A stretch of 38,707 bases of DNA, taken from positions 1-38,707 of the forward strand of contig CANBSM010000001.1 in assembly GCA_947372155.1 (NCBI GenBank). Direction: 5' to 3'. Each line of letters opens with the position of its first letter. Within the stretch, counting starts at the first letter, position 1. Origin of the DNA: Burkholderiaceae bacterium (GTDB taxonomy: Bacteria > Pseudomonadota > Gammaproteobacteria > Burkholderiales > Burkholderiaceae). A program made the position numbers and the translations under genes. Shown here one piece after another: positions 24,843 through 33,076 of this stretch. The notes under the pieces were generated by a model. That model had not been told where the DNA came from and did no database searches. It was given only the letters and a program-made list of their open reading frames with translations.

Positions 24843-25538
24843 CTACTTTACCCAGGTAGTAAATTCCTCGGTACCGACTCTGGGAGTATGAAAGGTATTG
24901 ACGATATTGCTTTTGTCGGCATATCCCAGCGCCATACCGCAAACCAGTATCTCATTCTCTTTGGCGCCAATAGCTGGCAGAATGATCTTTGCATAATCAT
25001 TCCATGCAGCTTGCGGACAGGTATCCAAGCCCTCGCCCCTAGCAGCAACCATCATGTTCTGCAGGAACATGCCATAGTCCAGCATGGAACCCCTACCCAG
25101 CTCTTTATCAATTGTGAAAAATAGAGACACTGGGGCACCAAACGCCTGGAAGTTTTTTCGATGCTGGGCATGCATCTTGTCTTTATCGCCTTTTGTAATT
25201 CCAAGGAGGCCATATAAGCCCCAGCCATTTTCACGGCGTCTATCTATATAAGGACTAAACCATTTGGTGGGGTAATAGTCATATGCGGGTTGATATTCTT
25301 TCGCTACCTCAGGGTTGACTGCAATACTATCGTAAGCAGCACAAACCTTTTCGCATAAAGCATCGAGCGCATTACCCTCTACAACATATACTTTCCAAGG
25401 TTGAGTATTCGTGCCAGAGGGAGCGCGTGCAGATATATCAAGTAACTTCAGAATGATCGCTTTTGAGACAGGAACTTTTGTAAATGCCCTTACCGACATA
25501 CGCGAGGTAATTGCCTCAGCCGCAGTGAATATCTTCAT
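24843..25538 (-). CDS. Nitroreductase family protein
   Basis: FMN-dependent oxidoreductase of 231 aa. N-terminal SRMSVRAFTKVPVSK (FMN-phosphate site), RAPSGTNTQPWKVYVVEG, and a C-terminal ILVCGMALGYADKSNIVN matching the nitroreductase family (NfnB/Bpf-like branch). AGAGGGATC is well placed before the ATG. It lies between the OsmC-YcaO and GST genes (33- and 28-base gaps). It is not SagB-like, so its place beside a YcaO gene should not be read as an azoline-peptide pathway. Confidence 0.88.
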   Translation of the reverse strand: MKIFTAAEAITSRMSVRAFTKVPVSKAIILKLLDISARAPSGTNTQPWKVYVVEGNALDALCEKVCAAYDSIAVNPEVAKEYQPAYDYYPTKWFSPYIDRRRENGWGLYGLLGITKGDKDKMHAQHRKNFQAFGAPVSLFFTIDKELGRGSMLDYGMFLQNMMVAARGEGLDTCPQAAWNDYAKIILPAIGAKENEILVCGMALGYADKSNIVNTFHTPRVGTEEFTTWVK

Positions 25539-25571
25539 TAAGATCCCTCTAGATTTACTTAGTTTTTAACT

Positions 25572-27773
25572 CTACTGAGATTTGGCGCTACTCGCTCGCG
25601 CCTTATGTAACTTGCGATAGCTATCAATTAATCGATGATGTCTATCAAGCCCTTCAAGTTGCATATTAGTTGGCGTTAAACCATAGAACCGCACATTCCC
25701 ATCGATTGACCCTAGTACGGCATCCATCCTGGCATCACCGTACATACGACGGAAATTAACCTCATAGTCGGTCATTTCTAATTCATCATCTAAGGCTATC
25801 TCCAAAGCAGCATCAAGCGCTTGGTAAAACAATTTGCGATCAACGGTATTGTCGTTGTACTGAAGAAAAGCACCCACTAGCTCATGGGCTTGATCAAATT
25901 GCTTGAGTGTTAACTGAATTAGCAACTTCAACTCCAATACAGTGAGTTGACCCCACACAGTATTCTCATCAAACTCAATACCAATGAGTGTAGCAATGTC
26001 GCCATACTCATCTAGCTCGTTATTTTCCAAACGATCTAGGAGCGCAGCTAGACCAACCTCATCTAGTTGCAATAGATTCAGAATGTCTTTGCGAAACAGC
26101 AAAGACTTATTGGTGTTATCCCAGACAAGATCCTCCGCTGGATAAACCTCAGAATAGCCAGGTACCAAAATACGACAGGCAGTAGCCCCCAATTGGTCAT
26201 ATACCGCAACGTATGATTCTTTACCCATATCTTTCAATATGCCAAACAGGGTTTCCGCTTCTTGTGAATTGGAGCGCTCTCCCTCACCTGAGAAATCCCA
26301 CTCTACAAATTCATAATCTGATTTGGCACTAAAGAAGCGCCAAGAGACGATGCCGCTGGAATCAATGAAATGCTCGACAAAGTTATTGGGCTCAGTCACG
26401 GCCTCGCTTGCAAAGGTAGGCGGAGGCAAATCATTCAAACCCTCTAAGCTACGCCCTTGTAATAACTCGGTCAAACTTCTCTCTAGTGCAACCTCAAGAC
26501 TTGGATGCGCGCCAAAGGAAGCAAAGACACCACCTGTTCTTGGGTTCATTAAAGTGACGCACATCACAGGATAAATACCGCCAAGAGATGCATCCTTTAC
26601 CAACACCGGAAAGCCCCGCTCCTCGAGACTTTGAATGCCAGCCAAAATACCAGGGTACTTCGCAAGTACATCCTGTGGTACATCAGGCAAGGCAATTTCA
26701 CCTTCCAGAATTTCGCGCTTTACTGCTCGCTCAAAAATCTCTGATAAGCATTGCACCTGAGCTTCAGCTAGCGTATTACCTGCACTCATACCATTGCTAA
26801 CGAACAGATTTTCAATAAGGTTTGATGGAAAATACACAGTCTCGCCATCAGACTGCCGCACATAAGGCAAAGAACAAATACCACGATCTGCATTACCTGA
26901 ATTGGTATCTACTAGATGCGAAGCGCGTAACTCTCCATCAGGGTTATATATATTTAAGCAGTATTCATCCAAAATTTCTGTTGGCAACGCGTCCTTCTTG
27001 CCGGGCTTGAACCAACGCTCATTTGGGTAATGTACAAATTCTGCATTGGCAATATCCTCACCCCAGAATGCACCGGCATAGAAATGGTTATTGCTCAGCC
27101 GCTCAATGTATTCCCCCAAAGCAGAAGCTAAGGCGCTTTCTTTTGTAGCACCTTTGCCGTTGGTAAAGCACATGGGGGAGTGCGCATCACGGATATGCAA
27201 TGACCAAACATTCGGAATGAGATTACGCCACGAAGCAATTTCAATCTTGATTCCTAGATTAGCCAAGAGCCCTGACATATTGGCAATAGTTTGCTCTAGC
27301 GGTAGATCTTTGCCGGCAATATAAGTACTCACATTGGAAGCCGACTGCAAAGTGAGCAAGCTCTGCGCATCTGCATCAAGGTTCTTCACCTCTTCAATAA
27401 TGAACTCAGGCCCAGCTTGCACTACCTTCTTGACCGTACAACGCTCAATCGAGCGCAATATGCCTTGACGGTCAGTTGCAGAAATATCTTCAGGCAACTC
27501 AACCTGAATCTTGAAGATTTGTTGATAGCGATTTTCTGGATCAACAATATTATTTTGTGAGAGGCGGATATTCTCTGTCGATAAATTTCGTGTTTCGCAG
27601 TACAGCTTTACAAAGTAAGCCGCACATAAGGCGGAGGAAGCCAAGAAATAATCAAATGGCCCTGGCGCAGAACCATCACCCTTGTAACGAATAGGTTGGT
27701 CAGCAATGACAGTGAAGTCATCGAACTTTGCTTCTAAGCGAAGCTTGTCGAGAAAATTGACCTTAATTTCCAT
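25572..27773 (-). CDS. OsmC-YcaO fusion protein
   Basis: Bifunctional 733-residue protein. Residues about 1-135 are an OsmC/YhfA-like peroxidase domain with the two redox cysteines in SSALCAAYF and SIERCTVKKV. From about 150 on it aligns with E. coli YcaO: GKGATKESALASALGEYIER, SGNADRGICSLPYVRQSDGE, NLFVSNGMSAGNTLAEAQVQ with FERAVKRE, ASFGAHPSLEVALERSLTEL and HFIDSSGIVSWRFF, then the helical TPR-like end. The ATP-binding Glu/Gln residues are kept. E. coli YcaO is an ATPase that aids RimO-dependent methylthiolation of ribosomal protein S12. ATG at 27773 is preferred to a TTG 8 codons earlier. Confidence 0.93.
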   Translation of the reverse strand: MEIKVNFLDKLRLEAKFDDFTVIADQPIRYKGDGSAPGPFDYFLASSALCAAYFVKLYCETRNLSTENIRLSQNNIVDPENRYQQIFKIQVELPEDISATDRQGILRSIERCTVKKVVQAGPEFIIEEVKNLDADAQSLLTLQSASNVSTYIAGKDLPLEQTIANMSGLLANLGIKIEIASWRNLIPNVWSLHIRDAHSPMCFTNGKGATKESALASALGEYIERLSNNHFYAGAFWGEDIANAEFVHYPNERWFKPGKKDALPTEILDEYCLNIYNPDGELRASHLVDTNSGNADRGICSLPYVRQSDGETVYFPSNLIENLFVSNGMSAGNTLAEAQVQCLSEIFERAVKREILEGEIALPDVPQDVLAKYPGILAGIQSLEERGFPVLVKDASLGGIYPVMCVTLMNPRTGGVFASFGAHPSLEVALERSLTELLQGRSLEGLNDLPPPTFASEAVTEPNNFVEHFIDSSGIVSWRFFSAKSDYEFVEWDFSGEGERSNSQEAETLFGILKDMGKESYVAVYDQLGATACRILVPGYSEVYPAEDLVWDNTNKSLLFRKDILNLLQLDEVGLAALLDRLENNELDEYGDIATLIGIEFDENTVWGQLTVLELKLLIQLTLKQFDQAHELVGAFLQYNDNTVDRKLFYQALDAALEIALDDELEMTDYEVNFRRMYGDARMDAVLGSIDGNVRFYGLTPTNMQLEGLDRHHRLIDSYRKLHKARASSAKSQ

Positions 27774-27853
27774 GAGGATGATTCCAAAATAGCGCAAAAA
27801 ATGTTGTGAGCACCATTATCCATCCCAACGCCATCTGCAGAATGTCTTAATGC

Positions 27854-29107
27854 CTATGCTAGCCACATTTGGCGATAAACGCCATCTGGATCATGATCTT
27901 GGGTTTGTTTAGTCACATTAAAGGGCCTGCCCCCTCTAGGATCGGTACCTTTGCCGGCAATATATAACCAGTTACCTTGATTGCTATAAACATCGTAGTC
28001 AATCAATTGATATTCAAACCAAGCAGATCCTGCTTGCCAATCGCCCTTCATATCGTAAATCCAATAGCTCGCCACAATTTGACGCATGCGATTGGATAGA
28101 TAGCCCGTTTTTTTCAATTCCCGCATACCGGCATCTATCAGTGACTCTCCAGTATTACCAGATGACCATTTGAGGAATTTTTCACTATCAAACTGATTGC
28201 TTGGGCTCTTACTTAAACCTTTGGAGTAATAGAGCTCTTTGCCATACTTAAAGTGCAGAAACCGGAAGTAGTCTCGCCAGAGTAGCTCAAACCAAAGCCA
28301 GTAGGTGCCATCATTTGCTCCATAGCAAAACTCATAGTCTGATAATTGCTTTGCAATAGATCCTGCAGAGCAACAACCCTGCGCTAGCCATGGAGAGAAT
28401 TTACTGGAGTAATCCAAGCCAATCAGCCCATTACGCGTTTGTTTGTAAGTATCAGGAAGGCGTCGCTCGAAATATTGCTCAATATGGACGTGAGCACTTT
28501 GTTCACCACCCCGAAACTTGCTACCCATGGATAAGATGTTTGAGCCCAATACTTTGGTAGCAGGCATCTCGATAGTAGGTAACGGCGGAATACTTTTAGG
28601 CGCATTTACAGGACATGCAAACCTTAAGCCCTTCTTTTCCACTTGCTGACGAAATTGGGTAAAGACATCCGGCATCTCCTGCATTGGAAACGGCAGAGAT
28701 TGAGCATCCAACATGCTAGATTGCCATACGGAATTCATCGTGAATCCAGCGCTACTTAATAACGCCAATTGCTCCAACTCTTCAGGCGCTTGAATTTGCT
28801 CACAATAAATAAGGCTTGCTCCAATCTGGGCTTTGAATTTCTCAAATACCTCCAAGGGATCACCAACTACCTCAAATAGGTCTGAACCCAGCGCTCGCAG
28901 CTGACTGCGTAATTCCCAAAGAGATTGATCAACAAATATCTTGCGATGCTCTCCCAGCCTTGGAAATCCCCATGCAGTATCTTGCTCTAAGTTAGGCTGA
29001 TGAATATAGACCGGCAGTAGACAGTCTACTGACTTACACGCCTGTAAAAACGATGGGTTATCTTCTAAACGGAGATCGTTTCTAAACCAATAAAAGGCCG
29101 TCGTCAT
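27854..29107 (-). CDS. DASH-type cryptochrome/photolyase
   Basis: FAD-binding blue-light protein of 417 aa. N-terminal antenna-domain start AFYWFRNDLRLEDNPSFLQA; C-terminal flavin domain with LWRDYFRFLHFKYG, SNRMRQIVASYWIYDM, then DWQAGSAWFEYQLIDYDVYS and NQGNWLYIAGKGTDPRGGRP, which are diagnostic of CRY-DASH. DASH proteins repair cyclobutane dimers in single-stranded or loop DNA and may also signal. Its ATG directly follows the stop of the exonuclease gene, with GGA as ribosome site, so the two are coupled. Confidence 0.93.
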   Translation of the reverse strand: MTTAFYWFRNDLRLEDNPSFLQACKSVDCLLPVYIHQPNLEQDTAWGFPRLGEHRKIFVDQSLWELRSQLRALGSDLFEVVGDPLEVFEKFKAQIGASLIYCEQIQAPEELEQLALLSSAGFTMNSVWQSSMLDAQSLPFPMQEMPDVFTQFRQQVEKKGLRFACPVNAPKSIPPLPTIEMPATKVLGSNILSMGSKFRGGEQSAHVHIEQYFERRLPDTYKQTRNGLIGLDYSSKFSPWLAQGCCSAGSIAKQLSDYEFCYGANDGTYWLWFELLWRDYFRFLHFKYGKELYYSKGLSKSPSNQFDSEKFLKWSSGNTGESLIDAGMRELKKTGYLSNRMRQIVASYWIYDMKGDWQAGSAWFEYQLIDYDVYSNQGNWLYIAGKGTDPRGGRPFNVTKQTQDHDPDGVYRQMWLA

Positions 29108-30508
29108 TTATTCCATACCAATCGGAATGACTTGATTCTTATAAGGTCCTGAGAGTGCTTTTTTAACGATCTTATAGATATCAAGATCAAATTCTGCCTC
29201 ACCAGACTGCGCCAACTCATACAGTTCATCTTGATTAATAGCCGTGCCTAGATAGCACCATTTATCGACTACGATCATCTCACCGCCCTCTTTAATGGCG
29301 ATGGCTCCAGAATATGGCCAAACCTGAACCCTAAAGAGCTCCATGGATGTTTTTAGCTGTAAGTTATGCAAGGCAATGGGGGCAAGATTAATACAGGTCC
29401 CGCTGCATTGCTTTACTTGATAGCCAAAGCAAGACTTGCCCTCAATACGCTTCTCTAGGCCAAGCAATGCTTCACATAAATGATATTTTTTAGCCATTGC
29501 CTTTAAATAGGAGTGCGCTTCGCGCTTGCTATAAAACAAACCATATAAATTATCTTGCAACCCAGGGGCCAAATGATGATGGGTTATCAAAGATGGCGTT
29601 AGCACACCATTAGAATCCTCTTCCAAGCTCCATGCACAGAGATCCTTGGATCTACGCAGCTTTATGTTCATCGAGGGCATACGCTCTTTAATTAATCTTG
29701 ACTCTAGGATTAAGGCGCCCAACTCTCCGCTGGTTTCGATCCAGTCAATATCGCGAACCTGTAAAGAAAGTTTCATTTCTTTACGCTGTGTTAATGCCCC
29801 CTGAAAATGCCCCATCACCCTACTGCGCAAGGAGACACTTTTACCAATGTAGAGAGGGGTTTTATTATCTCCGTAAAAGATATAGCAACCCGGGCCATCA
29901 GGTATGGAGTCGATTAAATTCTGATCGATGTTTGAGGGTAAGCTGGCATTACCAATAAGCTGGTTTATCGCCTCATTTAATCTTGCTTGCCCAAATTTTG
30001 ACTCGCACACACGCCAAAATTGCAGTAATAAATCAGCATCCCCAAGTGCACGATGCCTAGCACTTACCTTGAGCCCATGTGCACTGATGATGGTATCGAG
30101 ATTATGGCGGGGCTGCTCCGGGAACAATAAGCGAGATAGTTTTACGGTACATAAAACTTTCGGCTTGAACTCAATGCCCATTCTTTTAAAGGAGGCTTTA
30201 ATAAAACCGTAATCAAAACGGGCGTTGTGAGCAACAAATATTTTTCCCTCAAGCTCTTTTTTTAAGTCATCAGCCAGCTCAGAAAAACTCGGCTGCCCCT
30301 TCACCATTGCTGGAGATATACCAGTTAGTCTTTGAATATTTTGCGGGATGTAAGTCTGCGGATCAATTAACTTTTCCCATACCTGAAGCTCATTACCCGC
30401 CAGTGTTTTAATGCCAATTTCCGTAATGCGATCACGCTCGAAATGAGACCCTGTAGTTTCAATATCAACAAAAGCTAAATCGGGGTAAGGGCTAAGATGA
30501 CTATTCAC
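29108..30508 (-). CDS. DnaQ-like 3'-5' exonuclease fused to a GIY-YIG (Cho/UvrC-N) nuclease
   Basis: A 466-residue fusion. N-terminal DEDD exonuclease: ExoI FVDIETTG (Asp15, Glu17), ExoII AHNARFDYGF (Asp99), ExoIII HRALGDADLL (His152, Asp157). C-terminal GIY-YIG domain: GPGCYIFYGD, then PLYIGKSVSLRSRVMGHF, and ETSGELGALILESRLIKERM with the catalytic Glu, as in Cho/UvrC, followed by a cysteine-containing region (GKSCFGYQVKQCSGTCINLA). The fusion is a known architecture, thought to act in nucleotide-excision-type repair. It lies between the Rrf2 regulator (20-base gap) and CRY-DASH. Confidence 0.92.
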   Translation of the reverse strand: MNSHLSPYPDLAFVDIETTGSHFERDRITEIGIKTLAGNELQVWEKLIDPQTYIPQNIQRLTGISPAMVKGQPSFSELADDLKKELEGKIFVAHNARFDYGFIKASFKRMGIEFKPKVLCTVKLSRLLFPEQPRHNLDTIISAHGLKVSARHRALGDADLLLQFWRVCESKFGQARLNEAINQLIGNASLPSNIDQNLIDSIPDGPGCYIFYGDNKTPLYIGKSVSLRSRVMGHFQGALTQRKEMKLSLQVRDIDWIETSGELGALILESRLIKERMPSMNIKLRRSKDLCAWSLEEDSNGVLTPSLITHHHLAPGLQDNLYGLFYSKREAHSYLKAMAKKYHLCEALLGLEKRIEGKSCFGYQVKQCSGTCINLAPIALHNLQLKTSMELFRVQVWPYSGAIAIKEGGEMIVVDKWCYLGTAINQDELYELAQSGEAEFDLDIYKIVKKALSGPYKNQVIPIGME

Positions 30509-30528
30509 GCTAGAAACATTAAATCCAT

Positions 30529-31131
30529 TTAGTTTGCGGACGGACCCCTATTGAGATAGTCAGCAAAACTGAATATAGAGTTTGGGCCACGAGGTGCATC
30601 CTCAATTTTTTTGAATGCTGTTTTAACAATTTTCTGGGTTTCGCCTTTTTTCTTTTTTTCTTGCTTAGTAGCAGCCTTAGCCTCTATTGGCAAGTAAGAC
30701 TTCCTCTCGGGCGCAGTTTGCATATCACTAAAGCGTGGAATGTAGTCTTTGATTGCAGAAGCTAAAGTCACATTAGAGATGCAGCTCATCATATAAGCCT
30801 CAAGTGATTGATAAAGCTCTTTAGCAATATCGGCTACCTCCACTTTTCTCTTCTTAATTTTGTTCATTGCTAGAACAATATCCTTGATGGTGATCACTCG
30901 AGGATCTTTTGAAAGCTGATATCCACCCGTACGACCCCTAACAGCAACAACAAGACCTGACTCTCTTAGTGGACGCAATAATAGTTCGATACGACTAATC
31001 GATATATGCTGTCTTTTTGCTATCTCAGGAACGGGTACAAGTTGCCCATTAGTAGAGTGGCTTGCAATATCTACGAGGGTATTGAGAGCTACTCTGACTG
31101 CTTTGGTGACTTCCATGGGTGCTTTCGGCAT
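30529..31131 (-). CDS. Rrf2 family transcriptional regulator with a basic C-terminal extension
   Basis: A 200-residue winged-helix regulator, taking the ATG at 31131 (31116 is an alternative; the frame stays open upstream but those residues do not fit). The core is EVTKAVRVALNTLVDIA, EIAKRQHISISRIELLLRPL, then RESGLVVAVRGRTGGYQLSK, the Rrf2 wing. The three-cysteine iron-sulfur motif of IscR/NsrR is missing: only one cysteine is present in that region. A lysine-rich tail (about 155-195) is unusual. It heads a run of minus-strand genes (nuclease, cryptochrome, OsmC-YcaO and beyond). Confidence 0.86.
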   Translation of the reverse strand: MPKAPMEVTKAVRVALNTLVDIASHSTNGQLVPVPEIAKRQHISISRIELLLRPLRESGLVVAVRGRTGGYQLSKDPRVITIKDIVLAMNKIKKRKVEVADIAKELYQSLEAYMMSCISNVTLASAIKDYIPRFSDMQTAPERKSYLPIEAKAATKQEKKKKGETQKIVKTAFKKIEDAPRGPNSIFSFADYLNRGPSAN

Positions 31132-31169
31132 AAAATTTAGATTGAGGCTAGTATGAAACTGATCCGAAA

Positions 31170-31187
31170 AATGTGCTGCAGCGCATT
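31170..31187. promoter_or_regulatory. 18-bp near-perfect palindrome in the divergent Rrf2 region
   Basis: AATGTGCTGCAGCGCATT is an 18-bp inverted repeat with only one mismatched pair in its 9-bp arms. It lies 39-56 bases upstream of the Rrf2 ATG and about 20 bases before the divergent membrane-protein gene. The position fits an operator serving both directions, most simply the Rrf2 protein itself. The binding protein is inferred. Confidence 0.5.
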
Positions 31188-31206
31188 CATTAACCCTATC
31201 TAACTT

Positions 31207-31698
31207 ATGGTTGAAGTAATGAGACCTCAGCACCCCCTAACCTACCGCCTAATTCGCTTGCTTGCCTATATGCTGGCTGGTGGAATCATTGCTCAAGCCA
31301 TTGGTTGCCTAGCCGCTTATTTATTAATCAATGATTCTCAAGCCGCTGGTATGGTAGCGAACATAGTTGTTCAGCATCTCTCGTACTACTTTTTGGGTTG
31401 TGCCTTTGTCATTCTGAGTATTGCCAACATCCTCATTAAAAGAGGTGCAAGCCCACTCAAAAACATCCGCCTTCCTTTGTTAATAATGATGATGGCAGTT
31501 GCAGGGGTGAGCTTTCTCCTAATACCCCGTATGGATTACCTGCGAGAAACGGCGCTGATAGATGGCATGCCGGTGATGCTCTCGCCGTTTGCTAACTACT
31601 TCCAGATATTAAATGTCTTGATGATCCTATTGCTATTAACGCAGATTATTTCTAGTGTTTTAGTGGCATGGCGCCTGGTTGACTCGGAATCAACCTAG
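31207..31698 (+). CDS. DUF4149-like membrane protein
   Basis: A 163-residue, four-helix inner-membrane protein. The pattern IANILIKRG, then PLLIMMMAVAGVSFLLIPRM, DYLRETALIDGMPVMLSP and the final FANYFQILNVLMILLLLTQI resembles DUF4149. The ATG at 31219 (codon 5) is an alternative start. Its end overlaps the convergent DUF2244 gene by 9 bases, with no room for a terminator. The function is unknown. Confidence 0.7.
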   Translation: MVEVMRPQHPLTYRLIRLLAYMLAGGIIAQAIGCLAAYLLINDSQAAGMVANIVVQHLSYYFLGCAFVILSIANILIKRGASPLKNIRLPLLIMMMAVAGVSFLLIPRMDYLRETALIDGMPVMLSPFANYFQILNVLMILLLLTQIISSVLVAWRLVDSEST

Positions 31699-32118
31699 GT
31701 GAGCTCGAACTGCAGCAATCAAGGACATCTGCTGCTCCGGTCTCACAAACTGACCCAGCTCTATACGGAGTTTTGATTGACTTATATGAAAGACTTTCGA
31801 TCCCTCCGCTGGTGGCTCAATTTTGGCCCACTGCGTATTAAATTCATAGACAGTCTCTTTGTAGCCAATGAATTTTTTGACCAATAGAGATTGACCGTCA
31901 ATCTCAATCGTTTCACAATCTAGCGCATGTCTACAGTAGATTAAAAATCCGAGCGTTACCGCACCAAGCTCTAAGGCTGTAAAAATGGGAATGACCCATA
32001 CTCCAGCCAAAAAGAATCCCGTTGCAACTGTCACCGAAAGACATACCAGGACGATGTAGAACCTGAGAAGCTGCTTGGGAGTCAGCGCGCAGTTTCTGCG
32101 CATTTGCCAGCACTTCAT
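31690..32118 (-). CDS. DUF2244 membrane protein
   Basis: A 142-residue protein with two N-terminal helices (about 18-37 and 43-62) and a soluble beta-rich end. It fits DUF2244: RNCALTPKQLLRFYIVLVCL, the Glu-containing helix pair, then SLLVKKFIGYKETVYEFNTQ and LRIELGQFVRPEQQMSLIAA. Family members often lie near cytochrome oxidase genes, but none is seen here. Its end overlaps the convergent gene by 9 bases. Confidence 0.86.
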   Translation of the reverse strand: MKCWQMRRNCALTPKQLLRFYIVLVCLSVTVATGFFLAGVWVIPIFTALELGAVTLGFLIYCRHALDCETIEIDGQSLLVKKFIGYKETVYEFNTQWAKIEPPAEGSKVFHISQSKLRIELGQFVRPEQQMSLIAAVRAHLG

Positions 32119-32154
32119 ACCGATGCGATTCTCGACATGACGAACGAAGATTTA

Positions 32155-32301
32155 TTAGCTCTTGCTACGCTCTTGGGATTTCGCTAACTGGTCAGCACTT
32201 CTTTGTTGAAAATCGACCATAGAGTGGTACCCCATTTGATAGCAAGGACAATGCTTGCCTAGAATCAAGCGTGCGAGCTTGATGCGAAGTTTTTGGATCA
32301 T
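32155..32301 (-). CDS. Small basic protein with a CPC motif (48 aa)
   Basis: A short frame beginning MIQKLRIKLARLILGKHCPC and ending VDFQQRSADQLAKSQERSKS. The N-terminal half is a basic amphipathic helix that could lie on a membrane, followed by His-Cys-Pro-Cys, then a polar helix. AAGAGA precedes the ATG. No family is recognised. Support: start, ribosome site, non-random composition and a gene-free gap. It lies 36 bases upstream of DUF2244 on the same strand. Confidence 0.5.
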   Translation of the reverse strand: MIQKLRIKLARLILGKHCPCYQMGYHSMVDFQQRSADQLAKSQERSKS

Positions 32302-32430
32302 GTTTATCTCTTATGAGTGAACCTCAAATGTAAACGGAAAATGCTTTTATTGCTGGGCTCAGACCAAAATGGGGGTTTTAATGTGGGCTAGGCATCAGCA
32401 AAAATTATTCAAATCCATTACATTGATCAA

Positions 32431-33072
32431 ATGACTAATTCAGACGCCTCTACTCGAAAAATACCTCTATTTCCACTGGGAACTGTGCTGTTTCCGGATG
32501 GTGTAATCGCCCTCAAGATTTTTGAGGCACGTTATCTAGACATGATTAAGACTTGCCTGCGTGAAAAGACTGAATTTGGCGTTGTTAGCATCATGAAAGA
32601 CCAAGACTCCGAAGAAAATTCACCTCCCACCTTTTCTCAAATAGGAACTCTGGCCCAAATTGAAGATTTTGATCCCGTTCAACCCGCTTTATATATGACC
32701 AAATCATTTGGAACACAGCGCTTTAAGCTTCTTAATAGCCAACAAGAAGCTAATGGGCTGTGGATTGGTGAAGTTGAGCTTTTAGCGAATGATCCCGTTA
32801 CCCCGATCCCTGAAGAACATCAAAAGATAGTTCAATTACTAAATGAAATTATTTCAGTCATTCAAAGCGAAGACCTTTTAGGTGAATCACCTTTTAAGAA
32901 GCCTTTCAAGATAGATGACTGCGGCTGGGTTTCTAATCGTCTTGCAGAACTCTTACCCATCTCTTTGGCCCAAAAGAATCATTTACTCGCTCAAACCAAT
33001 CCCAGAATCAGGCTGGACCTGGTTACGGAAATTATTGAAGATGATGGCTTAAGCAATCAAATGCTGCACTAA
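32431..33072 (+). CDS. LON N-terminal (substrate-binding) domain protein
   Basis: A 213-residue stand-alone protein equivalent to the N-terminal domain of Lon protease (PUA-like plus helical region) with no ATPase or peptidase part. Signature: KIPLFPLGTVLFPDGVIALK, IFEARYLDMIKTCL, FGVVSI. Such proteins may bind unfolded substrates; the role is unknown. It heads an operon: 4 bases before the MpaB-family gene and then a DUF4149 gene. No clear ribosome site. Confidence 0.9.
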   Translation: MTNSDASTRKIPLFPLGTVLFPDGVIALKIFEARYLDMIKTCLREKTEFGVVSIMKDQDSEENSPPTFSQIGTLAQIEDFDPVQPALYMTKSFGTQRFKLLNSQQEANGLWIGEVELLANDPVTPIPEEHQKIVQLLNEIISVIQSEDLLGESPFKKPFKIDDCGWVSNRLAELLPISLAQKNHLLAQTNPRIRLDLVTEIIEDDGLSNQMLH

Positions 33073-33076
33073 ATTC

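Noticed and set aside
24843..27773. YcaO next to a nitroreductase, resembling an azoline RiPP (thiazole/oxazole peptide) cluster
   Set aside because: The YcaO is the E. coli type with TPR-like end and no C-terminal PxPxP, the nitroreductase is not SagB-like, and the 33- and 80-base gaps hold no credible precursor peptide.
27734..27823. 29-codon frame overlapping the OsmC-YcaO start
   Set aside because: No ribosome site, overlaps the conserved OsmC start in another frame, ordinary composition.
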